This document shows, one piece after another, positions 1 through 8,890 of a stretch of 64,000 nucleotides of DNA. Position 1 is the first letter of the stretch; the number at the start of each line of letters is the position of its first letter. The translations under genes were made by a program, and so were the position numbers. Source of the stretch: Moraxella boevrei DSM 14165 (GTDB lineage Bacteria > Pseudomonadota > Gammaproteobacteria > Pseudomonadales > Moraxellaceae); contig NZ_KB903782.1 of the NCBI RefSeq assembly GCF_000379845.1, positions 96,643 through 160,642 of the forward strand. Reading direction: 5' to 3'. Under the pieces are notes generated by a model. That model was not told the origin of the DNA, made no database searches, and saw only the letters and a program-made list of their open reading frames with translations.

Positions 1-115
1 CCATGACTTACAAGTAGAACATGGCTTATTAGCCGACAATAGTCGTAAATTATTGCAAGATTTTTTTCGGCAAAAACGCCAATCCCAAAAAGCCCACAAA
101 CTCAAAGTAAAATAG
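1..115 (+). CDS. 3' end of a gene cut by the window edge, possibly an NAD(P)H-dependent FMN/quinone reductase
   Basis: An open frame runs in from the window start and ends at TAG 113-115, giving about 37 residues that finish in a basic lysine-rich tail. The segment with LLADNSRKLLQDFF resembles the C-terminal helix of small NADPH-dependent FMN or chromate reductases (pattern G-x-L-x-D-x-x-x-x-x-L-L-x-x-F). That match is short and the assignment is only a suggestion. It is followed directly by an intrinsic terminator and is convergent with hopJ. Confidence 0.4.
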   Translation, partial: HDLQVEHGLLADNSRKLLQDFFRQKRQSQKAHKLKVK

Positions 116-120
116 CCATA

Positions 121-153
121 AAAAAAGCAGAAAATCTAAATTTCTGCTTTTTT
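121..153. terminator. Bidirectional intrinsic terminator
   Basis: A 13-bp perfect stem (121-133 pairing with 141-153; core GCAGAAA/TTTCTGC) with a 7-nt loop, flanked by an A6 and a T6 run, so it can end transcription from both the left-hand gene and hopJ. Confidence 0.85.
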
Positions 154-165
154 ATCATCAACCAA

Positions 166-516
166 TTATTTTTTTAAAGTTAAGGCATTTTTTGCCATTA
201 AAAAACCTTGCCAACCATAAAACATAAAATTACGGATATTGGCGTGGTCATCACCGTGTGGCGTAGCTTTTACCGCATCATAATGTTCGGCAAATAGTTT
301 TAACGTATCCACTTGGCTTAGCTGATTGGCTTTGGCAAAGGCAAAAACTTTAGCACTACCTTCGTTTTCACCTGCATCACTATGAGCTAAGCCATTGGTA
401 AACGCAACAGGCTGATAATCGTAATATTGAGCAATAGTCTGTAAAACGCCTTGAAAATCAATGGTTTTATTATCAATTTTTGTTAACAATGCCGATAAAG
501 CAAGTTTATCAATCAC
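166..516 (-). CDS. HopJ type III effector family protein
   Basis: A 116-residue protein matching the HopJ family (PF08888 type): the conserved block KVFAFAKANQLS followed by L-x-x-F-x-x-x-Y and then DDHANIRNFMFYGWQGF is characteristic. The family is named after a Pseudomonas syringae effector, but homologues occur widely in bacteria without type III secretion and their role is unknown; nothing here suggests secretion. The start is a GTG (514-516), chosen because AAGGAG lies 8 nt upstream. It follows csrA by 38 nt on the same strand and may be cotranscribed with it. Confidence 0.8.
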   Translation of the reverse strand: MIDKLALSALLTKIDNKTIDFQGVLQTIAQYYDYQPVAFTNGLAHSDAGENEGSAKVFAFAKANQLSQVDTLKLFAEHYDAVKATPHGDDHANIRNFMFYGWQGFLMAKNALTLKK

Positions 517-554
517 GTTAAAATCTCCTTTGGTTTTAATGTTTAACGCCTGTC

Positions 555-1076
555 TTAACGATTATAATAATCATCTTCAAATGGGTCAAATGACGGATTA
601 AAATTTTTGTTTTCACCCACATTTTCGCCTAAATTCGGTTGCCCCATATTCGGCTGTGGAAAATTACGATTTTCCAAGTGGTTCATTTGGGCATTGCTAC
701 GCAAATGTTCGTTCATACTACGGTCATAGTTGACTTGGTTGCGGTCAAAACGCTCACGGTTGTAACCACGATAGCCATGATTATGATGATTTTGGTAGCC
801 TTGATTGTTGCGATAGCCATGATTTTGATGATTTTGGTAGTTTTGTTGCTCAAAAGCACGGTGTTCTGGGCTGTAGCTTGGCATACCGAACGTTGGCGTA
901 TACTCTTGCCCACGCTCATGCAAGATACGTTGGTAAATCTCTTCACGATGCACCGCAATATCTTTGGGAGCATTGACGCCCAATCGCACTTGGTTGCCTT
1001 TGACACCCAGTACAGTTACGCTGACTTCATCACCAATCATCAAGGTTTCGCCGACACGACGCGTTAGAATTAACAT
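555..1076 (-). CDS. csrA: Carbon storage regulator CsrA with long disordered C-terminal tail
   Basis: Post-transcriptional regulator that binds GGA motifs in mRNA leaders. Residues 1-55 are a canonical CsrA fold ([16 protein letters not shown] at the start, conserved L4 and R44 in [10 protein letters not shown]). The usual protein is about 60-65 residues; here it continues to 173 residues with a tail rich in N, H, Y, Q, G and R, including near-repeats around residues 80-105 ([20 protein letters not shown]) and an acidic aromatic end ([10 protein letters not shown]). The start is ATG 1074-1076 with AGGAG upstream; an upstream extension in frame is not supported. C-terminal CsrA extensions are known in Moraxellaceae. 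The tail is in frame and ends at a normal stop, so it is not a frameshift artefact. Confidence 0.95.
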   Translation of the reverse strand: MLILTRRVGETLMIGDEVSVTVLGVKGNQVRLGVNAPKDIAVHREEIYQRILHERGQEYTPTFGMPSYSPEHRAFEQQNYQNHQNHGYRNNQGYQNHHNHGYRGYNRERFDRNQVNYDRSMNEHLRSNAQMNHLENRNFPQPNMGQPNLGENVGENKNFNPSFDPFEDDYYNR

Positions 1077-1195
1077 GTTCACACTCCTTATGTTACAATG
1101 GTCATAAAATTTGCAAACTAATTGCCCAAAAAAGTATGTTAGCAAAAATGGGTTTTTGTTCGCTGGATTGAAGGGGTTTTAATAAAAAGAAAAGT

Positions 1196-1215
1196 CGTCA
1201 TTTGCCCAAATGACG
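1196..1215. terminator. Hairpin upstream of csrA, likely bidirectional terminator
   Basis: Stem CGTCATTT/AAATGACG with a four-base loop, flanked by A- and T-rich sequence on both sides. It lies between the lysC terminator and csrA. Confidence 0.5.
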
Positions 1216-1339
1216 GTTTTATTATAAGTCCTTTTATCCATTTTACCAACTACTTTTTGACAGAAGGTAAAAAAATCTTATGGCTTGTTGCCCCATAATC
1301 TTGTTAAAGTTTTGTTGAAAAAAGTTGGGTTCAATATAA

Positions 1340-1373
1340 AAAAGGTTAATGCCATATTATAACAGCATTAACC
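1340..1373 (-). terminator. lysC terminator
   Basis: Perfect 9-bp stem GGTTAATGC/GCATTAACC (1344-1352 with 1365-1373) with a 12-nt loop. On the minus strand it is followed by a T6 run, as expected for a Rho-independent terminator 70 nt after lysC. Confidence 0.8.
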
Positions 1374-1441
1374 AAATTTCACTACTTTTTTTACAAGATT
1401 GTTTGACAAAATTTGTTAACCAAATTGTTAAAAATTATCAA

Positions 1442-2725
1442 TTATAATCCTGCGACTTTACTTTCGCCGTCTTTACGGTCAAGCCCAAAAGCGGTATGTA
1501 GTGCTTTTACCGCTTTTTCAAGATGTTGCTCTTGCACGATAACTGATACTTTGATTTCGCTGGTTGATACCATTTCAATGTTGATGTGGTTTTCTGCCAA
1601 AACTTGGAACATTTTGCTGGCAACACCTGCGTGTGAACGCATCCCCACGCCAACGAGCGAGACTTTCACGACTTTGTCTTGTCCAATAACTTTGCTACCG
1701 CCAATTTCATTCACGTGTTGATTTAAAATGTCTAAAGCTTTTTGATAATCGCCACGGTTTACAGTAAAGGTAAAATCGGTTAAACCTTCGGTAGATAAGT
1801 TTTGGATAATCATATCTACTTCGATGTTAGCATCGCTAATCGGTGTTAAAATCGCTGATGCAATTCCCGGACGGTCTGGCACATCACGAATGGTAATTTT
1901 GGCTTCATCACGTGTAAAGGCAATGCCTGAAATAATAGGTTGTTCCATGCTATCTCCATTGTCGGTAGTAATCAATGTACCGACATTTTGTTTAAAATTA
2001 TCATCAAATTTACCGTCCACATTTTCATCAAAACTAGACAGTACACGCAATGGTACTTGATATTTACCTGCAAATTCTACGGAACGAATTTGCAAAACTT
2101 TTGAGCCAAGACTTGCCATCTCAAGCATTTCTTCAAAAGTGATTTTATCAAGTTTTTTGGCTTTTGGCGTAACGCGTGGGTCGGTGGTATAAACGCCGTC
2201 CACATCGGTATAAATTTGGCATTCATCGGCATTTAATGCTGCCGCCAACGCCACGCCTGTGGTATCTGAACCGCCACGCCCCAAGGTATTAATATCGCCT
2301 TTGTCGTCCACGCCCTGAAATCCTGCGACAATCACCACCATACCTACATCTAAGGCTTGGCGAAGTTGACTGTCATCAATGTGCTGAATGCGGGCTTTAG
2401 TGTGGCTGTCATCCGTACGAATAGCGACTTGTCCGCCTGTCATGGATTTAGCATTCACGCCGATTTCTTTGAGTGCCATGGCTAATAAAGCAATAGACAC
2501 TTGTTCACCCGTTGACACCATTTGATCGTATTCTCGTGGGTCTGGGTTGGGGCTGATGTCCTTTGCTAAACCGATTAAGCGGTTGGTTTCGCCACTCATT
2601 GCCGATACGACCACAACGACTTGGTGCCCATTTTCATGCCAACGTTTGACACGCTGTGCCACGTTTTTGATACGGTCGGTTGTCCCCATGGACGTTCCGC
2701 CGTATTTTTGTACGATTAATGCCAT
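1442..2725 (-). CDS. lysC: Aspartate kinase
   Basis: Phosphorylates L-aspartate, the first step toward lysine, threonine, methionine and diaminopimelate. The 427-residue protein begins with the kinase motif VQKYGGTSMG, has the FQGVDDKGDINTLGRGGSDT catalytic/ATP region near residues 155-175, and two ACT regulatory domains in the last 160 residues (IRDVPDRPGIAS and VSLVGVGMRSHAGVA). Length is normal for the monofunctional, feedback-regulated class. ATG 2723-2725 is preceded by AAGGG at 6 nt. In relatives lysC sits beside csrA, as here; alaS is not adjacent. Confidence 0.95.
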   Translation of the reverse strand: MALIVQKYGGTSMGTTDRIKNVAQRVKRWHENGHQVVVVVSAMSGETNRLIGLAKDISPNPDPREYDQMVSTGEQVSIALLAMALKEIGVNAKSMTGGQVAIRTDDSHTKARIQHIDDSQLRQALDVGMVVIVAGFQGVDDKGDINTLGRGGSDTTGVALAAALNADECQIYTDVDGVYTTDPRVTPKAKKLDKITFEEMLEMASLGSKVLQIRSVEFAGKYQVPLRVLSSFDENVDGKFDDNFKQNVGTLITTDNGDSMEQPIISGIAFTRDEAKITIRDVPDRPGIASAILTPISDANIEVDMIIQNLSTEGLTDFTFTVNRGDYQKALDILNQHVNEIGGSKVIGQDKVVKVSLVGVGMRSHAGVASKMFQVLAENHINIEMVSTSEIKVSVIVQEQHLEKAVKALHTAFGLDRKDGESKVAGL

Positions 2726-2926
2726 AATTTACCCTTAATTAATTTACCAAACGAGCCCTTGATAATAAATATTCTTTGACAAATAGTATAACTAAAATTT
2801 ATCAAAATTTTATTTTTTTACAAAAAAAGTAAAGCATTGTATTTATACCATATTTGACGTTTTTCGGCAAGTTTTTTGTCAGGTGTTTGTTACCAAATTA
2901 TCACCATTATCAGTTAGCCAAGTTAA

Positions 2927-3478
2927 TTAATTCCAATCTTCATCTTCTCTATACCAATTTTTGTTAATTGGCGTATCCCATATCTCGCCTTCTATACCAC
3001 CTTCAGAAATTTGGTGGTTCGGCTCATAGATGTAATATAAGCGATGAAAAAACTGCGACACATGAAAAGTTGCCTTGGTTAATCTTGGCTGATAGCCAGT
3101 ATTATCAAACTCAGCTTCAATCATCCGAATATTTACGCCAGCTAATAACAATTTTTGTTTTAAATCATTAAAATCTTGCTGTGCAGTCGCTGGAAATGGT
3201 TTGATAAGCTCTCGTGAAAATGCAACATTGCAACGCTCATCTTCAGGATTTTTGGAAAATAGCCCCTTTTTATATTTAAAATAACTGCACCAATCTTGAT
3301 TGCGATATACAGTAATTTGCTGTTTTTCTAAGTGCAAGGTGATTGGCTGTAAACGCTTGACAATGGTTTTATCATCCATGCCTAACATATAACCTTTCCA
3401 AGAATAACATAATGCCCAAAACAACAAAATCACTGCTAAAAACTTCAGTAAGCTTAAACAAAACTTCTTCACAGTCAT
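2927..3478 (-). CDS. Hypothetical membrane-anchored protein
   Basis: A 183-residue protein I do not recognise. Residues about 7-27 (LLKFLAVILLFWALCYSW) form one hydrophobic segment with Lys on its N-terminal side, suggesting a membrane anchor with the rest in the periplasm. Two Cys (in DWCSYF and DERCNVAF) could form a disulfide. The C-terminus is acidic and Trp-rich. The start ATG lies 1 nt beyond the stop of uup, so the two are probably cotranscribed and translationally coupled. Confidence 0.7.
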   Translation of the reverse strand: MTVKKFCLSLLKFLAVILLFWALCYSWKGYMLGMDDKTIVKRLQPITLHLEKQQITVYRNQDWCSYFKYKKGLFSKNPEDERCNVAFSRELIKPFPATAQQDFNDLKQKLLLAGVNIRMIEAEFDNTGYQPRLTKATFHVSQFFHRLYYIYEPNHQISEGGIEGEIWDTPINKNWYREDEDWN

Positions 3479-3479
3479 G

Positions 3480-5423
3480 TTAACTTTCCAACTCTGCCCA
3501 CCGCTCTAGTTTTTCCATTAAAATCTCGTCAATCTCATTCAGCCGTTCGGTCGCTTGGGTCGCCCCTGTCAAGTCGCTGACAAACCAAGAACCGTCCGCT
3601 AATTTTGCTTGTAATTCGGCTTGTTCTTGCTCCAATTCGGCAATCTCGTTTGGCAAACTTTCCAACTCTCGTTGTTCTTTATAACTTAATTTCTTCTTAA
3701 CAAAACTATTAGATGTATTTTCAGATTTTAGCGTTTCAGTTTTGGACTCTTTGGCTTTTTCAACTTTGGTTTTAACAGGATTTTGTTCAATTTCTCTTGA
3801 TTTTTGTTCAAGATAATCTTGATAACCACCCACATATTCTTTGACAATGCCGTTGCCGTCTTTATCCGTGTCAAACACCCACGTTGATGTAACCACATTG
3901 TCCATAAATTGCCTATCGTGGCTAATCAATAAAATCGTACCGTTAAAACTATCAACCGCTTCTTCCAACAGCTCCAAAGTCGCCATATCCAAATCATTGG
4001 TCGGTTCGTCCAATACCAATACATTGGCAGGTTTTAATAATTGTTTGGCTAATAACACTCGGTTACGCTCGCCACCTGATAGGGCTTTGACAGGCGTTCT
4101 AGCACGTTCTGGGGCAAATAAAAAATCTTGCAAATAGCCAATAACGTGTTTTTTACGTCCGCCAATTTCCACATAATCCGAGCCTTCGGCAACGTTCTGG
4201 GCAACGGTCGCTTCCAAATCTAACTGGTCTCGTAATTGGTCTAAAAAGGCGATTTCTAGATTTGTGCCGAGTTTTACCGACCCTGTTTTTTGGATATCGG
4301 CTTGTTCAATGCCCAAAATTGCATGAATTAAAGTGGATTTTCCTACGCCATTTTTGCCAATAATGCCAATGCGGTCGCCACGCAGAATGGTTGCATTAAA
4401 GTTTTTTACCAAAATTTTATCGTCATAACCCAAATTTAAGTTTTTAACATTACACACCAATTTTCCACTGGTTTCGCTATCATTCATGCTGATATTGACT
4501 TGTCCGACTTGCTCTCGGCGGGCTTTGCGTTCTTCTCGCAAGGCTTTTAATGCTCGTACACGCCCTTCGTTACGAGTTCGACGAGCCTTGATGCCTTGTC
4601 GTATCCAGACTTCTTCTTCAGCAAGTTTTTTGTCAAAATTGGCATTGGCTTTTTCTTCGGATTGTAGTTGCAATTCTTTTAATTCTTGATAACGTGCGTA
4701 ACCTTTCACACCTTGGGTAACGTCATAACTGCGTAAAATCCCACGGTCAAGCTCCACAATGCGAGTGGCGATTTTGTCAATAAAACTGCGGTCATGCGAA
4801 ATAAATAGCAATGTCAAGCCTTGCCAATTTAACAAAAAATGCTCCAACCACTCAATGCTATCCACGTCCAAATGATTGGTTGGCTCGTCCAATAGCAATA
4901 TATCAGGCTTGGTAATCAATGCCCTTGCTAAAAGCACACGGCGTTTGCGACCGCCTGATAACTCGCTGATATCTGCTCCACCGTCCAAGCCCATGATTGA
5001 CAACAAAGTTTGCACTTCTCGTTGTAATTCCCAACCATTGACATCATCAATTTTATGCTGTAAATCCGCCATTTGCGAACAGGCGTTCATATCGCCATTG
5101 GCACATTTATCGCTTGTTAGATGATAGTCATTGAGCCATTTTGCCAAATCGCCTGCCCCTGCGATGACGATATCGCTCACCTTTCCGTTGGTTTCTGGGA
5201 TATCTTGTTCTAACATAGCGATTTTTAAGCCGTTTGTCATGCTAAAATCGCCACTATCGGCTTTGATTTGACTGTTAATGACTTTTAACAGGGTAGATTT
5301 GCCTTCGCCATTTCTACCGATAAGGCAGACCCTTTCGCCTTGTTCAAGGTTAAAATCCACACCGTCCAAAATCGGTGCTAGTCCAAAGGCTAATTGTAAA
5401 TTGCGTAAATGAATGAGTGCCAT
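3480..5423 (-). CDS. uup: ABC-F family ATPase Uup
   Basis: Soluble tandem-ATPase protein of the ABC-F family; Uup acts on the ribosome and affects transposon precise excision and DNA damage tolerance in E. coli. Two nucleotide-binding domains are visible: Walker A GRNGEGKST near residue 36 and GKNGVGKST near 350; signatures LSGGRKRR near 155 and LSGGERNR; Walker B ILLLDEPTNHLD and VLVLDEPTNDLD. There is no membrane domain. The last 100 residues are charged and helical, ending in a coiled coil rich in E, L and Q, which fits the Uup C-terminal DNA-binding domain. I start at ATG 5421-5423 (MALIHLRN) rather than the TTG four codons earlier. Confidence 0.92.
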   Translation of the reverse strand: MALIHLRNLQLAFGLAPILDGVDFNLEQGERVCLIGRNGEGKSTLLKVINSQIKADSGDFSMTNGLKIAMLEQDIPETNGKVSDIVIAGAGDLAKWLNDYHLTSDKCANGDMNACSQMADLQHKIDDVNGWELQREVQTLLSIMGLDGGADISELSGGRKRRVLLARALITKPDILLLDEPTNHLDVDSIEWLEHFLLNWQGLTLLFISHDRSFIDKIATRIVELDRGILRSYDVTQGVKGYARYQELKELQLQSEEKANANFDKKLAEEEVWIRQGIKARRTRNEGRVRALKALREERKARREQVGQVNISMNDSETSGKLVCNVKNLNLGYDDKILVKNFNATILRGDRIGIIGKNGVGKSTLIHAILGIEQADIQKTGSVKLGTNLEIAFLDQLRDQLDLEATVAQNVAEGSDYVEIGGRKKHVIGYLQDFLFAPERARTPVKALSGGERNRVLLAKQLLKPANVLVLDEPTNDLDMATLELLEEAVDSFNGTILLISHDRQFMDNVVTSTWVFDTDKDGNGIVKEYVGGYQDYLEQKSREIEQNPVKTKVEKAKESKTETLKSENTSNSFVKKKLSYKEQRELESLPNEIAELEQEQAELQAKLADGSWFVSDLTGATQATERLNEIDEILMEKLERWAELES

Positions 5424-5519
5424 AAATTTTCTCAAAATGTTATCAATGTTATTCGTGGCGTATTTTAACAGAAAATCAGAAAATTTGGGGGATTTTTGGG
5501 ATAGTGCACAATGTTATGA

Positions 5520-5630
5520 CCTGTTGTTACAGCAAATGGTAAAACTGAAGAATGGATTTATGATGATTTTCAATCTTTATATTTTGAGAATGGCAAACTA
5601 ATATCGGTACAAACGTATGGTGAGAAATAA
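5520..5630 (+). pseudogene. 3' remnant of a small envelope protein gene (BamE-like C-terminus)
   Basis: After a TGA at 5517 a 36-codon open stretch ends at TAA 5628-5630. It reads ...NGKTEEWIYDDFQSLY then FENGKLISVQTYGEK. The pattern E-x-W-x-Y...LYFxNGKL is typical of the C-terminal strand of SmpA/BamE-type small lipoproteins. There is no start codon, signal peptide or N-terminal half, so this is a truncated leftover. Confidence 0.5.
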
Positions 5631-5660
5631 ATTAGCCATAAAATAAATCGTAACATATAA

Positions 5661-5703
5661 AAACACCCAACAATTTAAAAAGCGTATTGTTGGGTATTAT
5701 TTT
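5661..5703. terminator. Intrinsic terminator after sbp
   Basis: Perfect 10-bp stem ACCCAACAAT/ATTGTTGGGT (5665-5674 with 5686-5695) with an 11-nt loop. The minus-strand exit is T-rich (GTTTTTATATG), matching the end of the sulfate-binding gene 27 nt away. Confidence 0.8.
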
Positions 5704-5721
5704 TAATATCAATATTGTCAA

Positions 5722-6867
5722 TTACTTCGCAGGTGTCGCCAATTCATCAAACACCCCACCATCTTTAAAGTAGGTGTTCATAATCGTATCCCAATCGCCA
5801 AATACATCTCGTGGACGAAAAGTGTCAAGTTTTGGTAATTTATCAGCATTTTTCGCCAAAATCGCCTCATTACTTGGACGCAAATACAAATCAGCAGATA
5901 ATTGCTGAGCTGTATCACTCCACAAATAATTCAAATATTCTTTGGCGGCAGCCGTTGTACCTTTTTTATCGGTTACCGCATTTACCACGGCAACTGGATT
6001 GCCTGCAGCGATAGTATAGCTGGGATACACAATTTGCACTTGTCCTTGCCCGAAGTTTTTTACCGCCAAATTTGCTTCATTCTCAAAAGTTACCAAAACA
6101 TCGCCAATCTGACGTTGTAAAAATGTCGTGGTTGCTGATCGTCCACCATTTTCATAAACAGGCACGTTTTTTAACACAGATTTAACAAAGTTTTTGGTTT
6201 TGTTTTCATCTTTGTGAAAGGTGTGCAAGCCATACCCATACGCTCCTAAAAACGCATAACGTCCGTTGCCCGTGGTTTTTGGATTGGCAAGTACGATTTG
6301 CACGCCGTCTCTGCTCAAATCATGCCAATCTTTGATATCTTTTGGATTGTCTTTTCGCACCAAAAATACGATTGTACTGGTGTATGGTACGGCATCATTG
6401 GGAAATTGGGAACGCCAATCATTTGCCACCAGTCCTTTTTTAACGAGTAATTCTACATCCGAGCCTTGGTTCATAGTAACGACATCGGCTTGTAAGCCGT
6501 TGGCAACGGCTAGGGCTTGCTTGCTAGAACCGCCGTGCGATTGCTGAATTTCTATCGTTTTGCCTTGATTTTTGGCGGTATATTCTTTGACAAATAGCGG
6601 ATTAAAATCTTTATAAAAATCCCGTGCCACGTCATAGGAGACGTTTAACAGCTTGATGTTATTCGGGTTGGACGGAGCGATATTGATGGTGCTTGCCTTG
6701 GCGGTTTGGCTGGCATTTGCCGAGCTACTAGCTTTGACATTATTATCGTTATTGGCTTGGTTTTGTTGGGTTGGGGCTCGTGAACAGCCGACCACACTCA
6801 AACTTGCGAACAAGGCAACGACGGTGATTTTAGCAGAATTTTTTGCAATTTTTGTTGTAACTGCCAT
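5722..6867 (-). CDS. Sulfate ABC transporter substrate-binding lipoprotein
   Basis: Periplasmic sulfate/thiosulfate-binding protein of the Sbp/CysP class: LLNVSYDVARDFYKDFNPLF near residue 70, QSHGGSSKQALAVANGLQADVVT and the ending RPRDVFGDWDTIMNTYFKDGGVFDEL are family hallmarks. The N-terminus (basic, hydrophobic, then LSVVGC) is a lipoprotein signal with Cys as the first mature residue, followed by a Gln/Asn/Ser-rich linker; classical Sbp is soluble, so a lipoprotein form is a variation. Start ATG 6865-6867 has GGAG at 9 nt. No sulfate permease or ATPase gene is near, so it must serve a transporter encoded elsewhere. Confidence 0.9.
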   Translation of the reverse strand: MAVTTKIAKNSAKITVVALFASLSVVGCSRAPTQQNQANNDNNVKASSSANASQTAKASTINIAPSNPNNIKLLNVSYDVARDFYKDFNPLFVKEYTAKNQGKTIEIQQSHGGSSKQALAVANGLQADVVTMNQGSDVELLVKKGLVANDWRSQFPNDAVPYTSTIVFLVRKDNPKDIKDWHDLSRDGVQIVLANPKTTGNGRYAFLGAYGYGLHTFHKDENKTKNFVKSVLKNVPVYENGGRSATTTFLQRQIGDVLVTFENEANLAVKNFGQGQVQIVYPSYTIAAGNPVAVVNAVTDKKGTTAAAKEYLNYLWSDTAQQLSADLYLRPSNEAILAKNADKLPKLDTFRPRDVFGDWDTIMNTYFKDGGVFDELATPAK

Positions 6868-6928
6868 TTTGTTGAACTCCAAAATTTTTAACGTTATTTT
6901 TTAAATATTGTTTGTTAACATTGGCATT

Positions 6929-6963
6929 ATTATAATCAGTTACTTATGCAAAAACACATTATT
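6929..6963 (-). promoter_or_regulatory. Putative sbp promoter -10 box with LysR-like half-palindrome
   Basis: A TATAAT box (minus strand, 6929-6934) lies 60 nt upstream of sbp. Just upstream is ACTTATGCAAAA (plus-strand 6942-6953) with a degenerate dyad TTATGC-N7-CATTA. The same 12-mer occurs before the acyl-CoA dehydrogenase gene at 46119. No good -35 hexamer is visible. Confidence 0.35.
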
Positions 6964-7029
6964 TGTTTGCGTATTGATATGCAGTTTTAGAATAACACGT
7001 TTGACAAAATTTATCAAAATTTTGACAAA

Positions 7030-8781
7030 TTAATCATTAAATTGACGTTCATACAATCTGGCATAATGCCCATTCTTTGCCATCAAGGTGGGGTGGTTAC
7101 CGACTTCCACGATTGCCCCGTTGTCCATTACCACGATTTTATCAGCATTTTGAATGGTGGTTAAACGGTGGGCAATGACAATGGTGGTACGCCCTTGCAT
7201 TACAGCTTCAAGGGCTTTTTGGATAAAAAATTCCGACTCATTATCCAACGCACTGGTGGCTTCGTCCAAAATCAAAATCGGCGCATCTTTTAACAACGCT
7301 CGTGCGATAGATAGGCGTTGGCGTTGACCGCCTGACAACTGCAAGCCGTCTGAACCGATATGTGTGTCGTAGCCGTTGGCTAACTTTTCAATAAATTCAT
7401 GGGCATAGGCGGATTTTGATACGTGGATAATCTGTTCTCGTGATTTGTGTTGTAACTCACCATAGGCGATATTTTGGGCAATTGTGGCTTTAAAAAGCAC
7501 CACTTGCTGATTGACACTGGCAATTTGCGAGCGTAAATTTGCCAATGTCAAGGTGTCAATCGGTACACCGTCCAAGTAAATCTTGCCTTTACTCGGCTCT
7601 ATCGCTCGCATCAAGGCATTCACTAACGTGGTTTTACCTGCCCCTGAACGCCCAACCAACGCCACTGTTTCGCCTGCTTGAATATGCAAATTCACCTTGT
7701 CAATCGCCTTTTTACCGTCAGGATAAATCAGCGAAACATCATCAAAATGGATATTACCTGTCAACTTTTGTTCAATATTACCGTTGTCTTTTTCATTATC
7801 AGTATCCAACAACGTAAAAATAGAATCAGCTGCCGCCAAGCCACGTTGCAAACCTTGATTGACATCAGTTAACGCTTTCACAGGGCGGTTTAACAAACCT
7901 GCTGCCACCAAATACGCAATAAAATCCCCTGCCGACACGCCGTCCATGACATTGGGGCGAAACGCAATCCAAATCACCAACGCCAACGCCATTGCCATGA
8001 GAAGCTGTATCATCGGCGTGTTAATGCTGTTCACCACCACGATTTTTAAGCCTTTTACCAAATTATTTTTGGATGCTTGCTCAAAACGTGCCAACTCGCT
8101 TGCTTGTCCGCCGTAGTTTTTTACCACTTGATAACCGCCAATCACTTCATTGGCAATATGGCTGACCTCCCCCATACTATCTTGGATATCTTTGGATAAT
8201 TGGCGAAATCGCTTGCTCGCTGTACGGATTAACCACGCAATCGGCGGTAAAATCAAAAACACAATCGCTGTCAATTTCCAATTTAAATATAACAAATAGC
8301 CAAACAAACCAACCACCGTTAACCCTTCTCGGAGCAAGGTTTTAATGGTATCCGTGCCTGCCGATGTGACTTGTTCCACATCAAAAATCAGCTTGGCAGA
8401 CACCTCACCTGCCGAATGATTGAGATAATATTCGCTTGGTAAATTTAACAGTTTATTAAAGGTCTCTAAACGTAATTGAAACACCATATTGCGAGAAATA
8501 ATCGCACTAAAATAATTGCCCAAAAACGACCCCAACCCACGAAACACAAATAACACAACCACCAAAAACGGCAATAAATTTTTGTAAATTTGGTTATTGT
8601 CTGCCAACGCATCGGTGATAATCCCCATGAGTTTGGCAGTCGCCATTTCCGTGCCTGCATTGATAACAAAACCCAATATCATCAGCAAAATTGCCCCCCA
8701 GTAGGGCGTGATATAGCTCAGCAAACGCTTATAAGTTTGCCAATTTTGCGATTGCTTAGCGGATTTTTGTATATTTGACAT
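7030..8781 (-). CDS. msbA: Lipid A export ATP-binding/permease MsbA
   Basis: Homodimeric ABC exporter flipping lipid A-core across the inner membrane. The 583-residue chain has an N-terminal six-helix membrane domain (about residues 20-320) and a C-terminal ATPase with Walker A GRSGAGKTT, signature LSGGQRQRLSIARAL, Walker B ILILDEATSALD and the H-loop IVIAHRLTT. Length and order match MsbA. It lies downstream of exbB-exbD on the same strand, as in Acinetobacter and relatives, but lpxK, often the next gene there, is not found here. Confidence 0.92.
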   Translation of the reverse strand: MSNIQKSAKQSQNWQTYKRLLSYITPYWGAILLMILGFVINAGTEMATAKLMGIITDALADNNQIYKNLLPFLVVVLFVFRGLGSFLGNYFSAIISRNMVFQLRLETFNKLLNLPSEYYLNHSAGEVSAKLIFDVEQVTSAGTDTIKTLLREGLTVVGLFGYLLYLNWKLTAIVFLILPPIAWLIRTASKRFRQLSKDIQDSMGEVSHIANEVIGGYQVVKNYGGQASELARFEQASKNNLVKGLKIVVVNSINTPMIQLLMAMALALVIWIAFRPNVMDGVSAGDFIAYLVAAGLLNRPVKALTDVNQGLQRGLAAADSIFTLLDTDNEKDNGNIEQKLTGNIHFDDVSLIYPDGKKAIDKVNLHIQAGETVALVGRSGAGKTTLVNALMRAIEPSKGKIYLDGVPIDTLTLANLRSQIASVNQQVVLFKATIAQNIAYGELQHKSREQIIHVSKSAYAHEFIEKLANGYDTHIGSDGLQLSGGQRQRLSIARALLKDAPILILDEATSALDNESEFFIQKALEAVMQGRTTIVIAHRLTTIQNADKIVVMDNGAIVEVGNHPTLMAKNGHYARLYERQFND

Positions 8782-8890
8782 GGATTAGGCAAGTTTGATA
8801 AAGATTGATTTTAAAAAAAACCTCAATATTTCAAAACAAATTGATATGAAATATTGTTCATAAAATCATCCATAAACATTGATAAAAAAA

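Larger units (their letters stand above)
1077..1441. other. Intergenic region between lysC and csrA
   Basis: No gene is seen in these 365 bases. It holds two hairpins listed separately (1196-1215 and 1344-1373), an AT-rich stretch with TTTGACAAAATTTGTT at 1402-1417 that recurs elsewhere in the window, and presumably the csrA promoter near 1080-1190, which I could not place securely. Confidence 0.6.

Noticed and set aside
713..1006. Second minus-strand frame overlapping csrA
   Set aside because: Out-of-frame shadow of csrA with repetitive K/I/T/A composition.
639..1067. 142-codon open frame on the plus strand opposite csrA
   Set aside because: It is the antisense shadow of the low-complexity csrA tail; the product is a monotonous I/V/M/L/T sequence with no family features.
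1442..2060. Internal start giving a separate lysC beta subunit
   Set aside because: In-frame ATG codons exist before the ACT domains, but none has a convincing ribosome-binding site.
5413..5601. 62-codon plus-strand frame beside uup
   Set aside because: No ribosome-binding site or protein-like composition; it overlaps the uup start and the out-of-frame BamE-like remnant.
8694..8699. C6 runs in msbA (and another in ruvB near 57334, G6 in dapE near 43240) as phase-variation tracts
   Set aside because: Six-base runs inside essential or housekeeping genes, not at domain joints; only the seven-base run in the S gene has a switch-like context.
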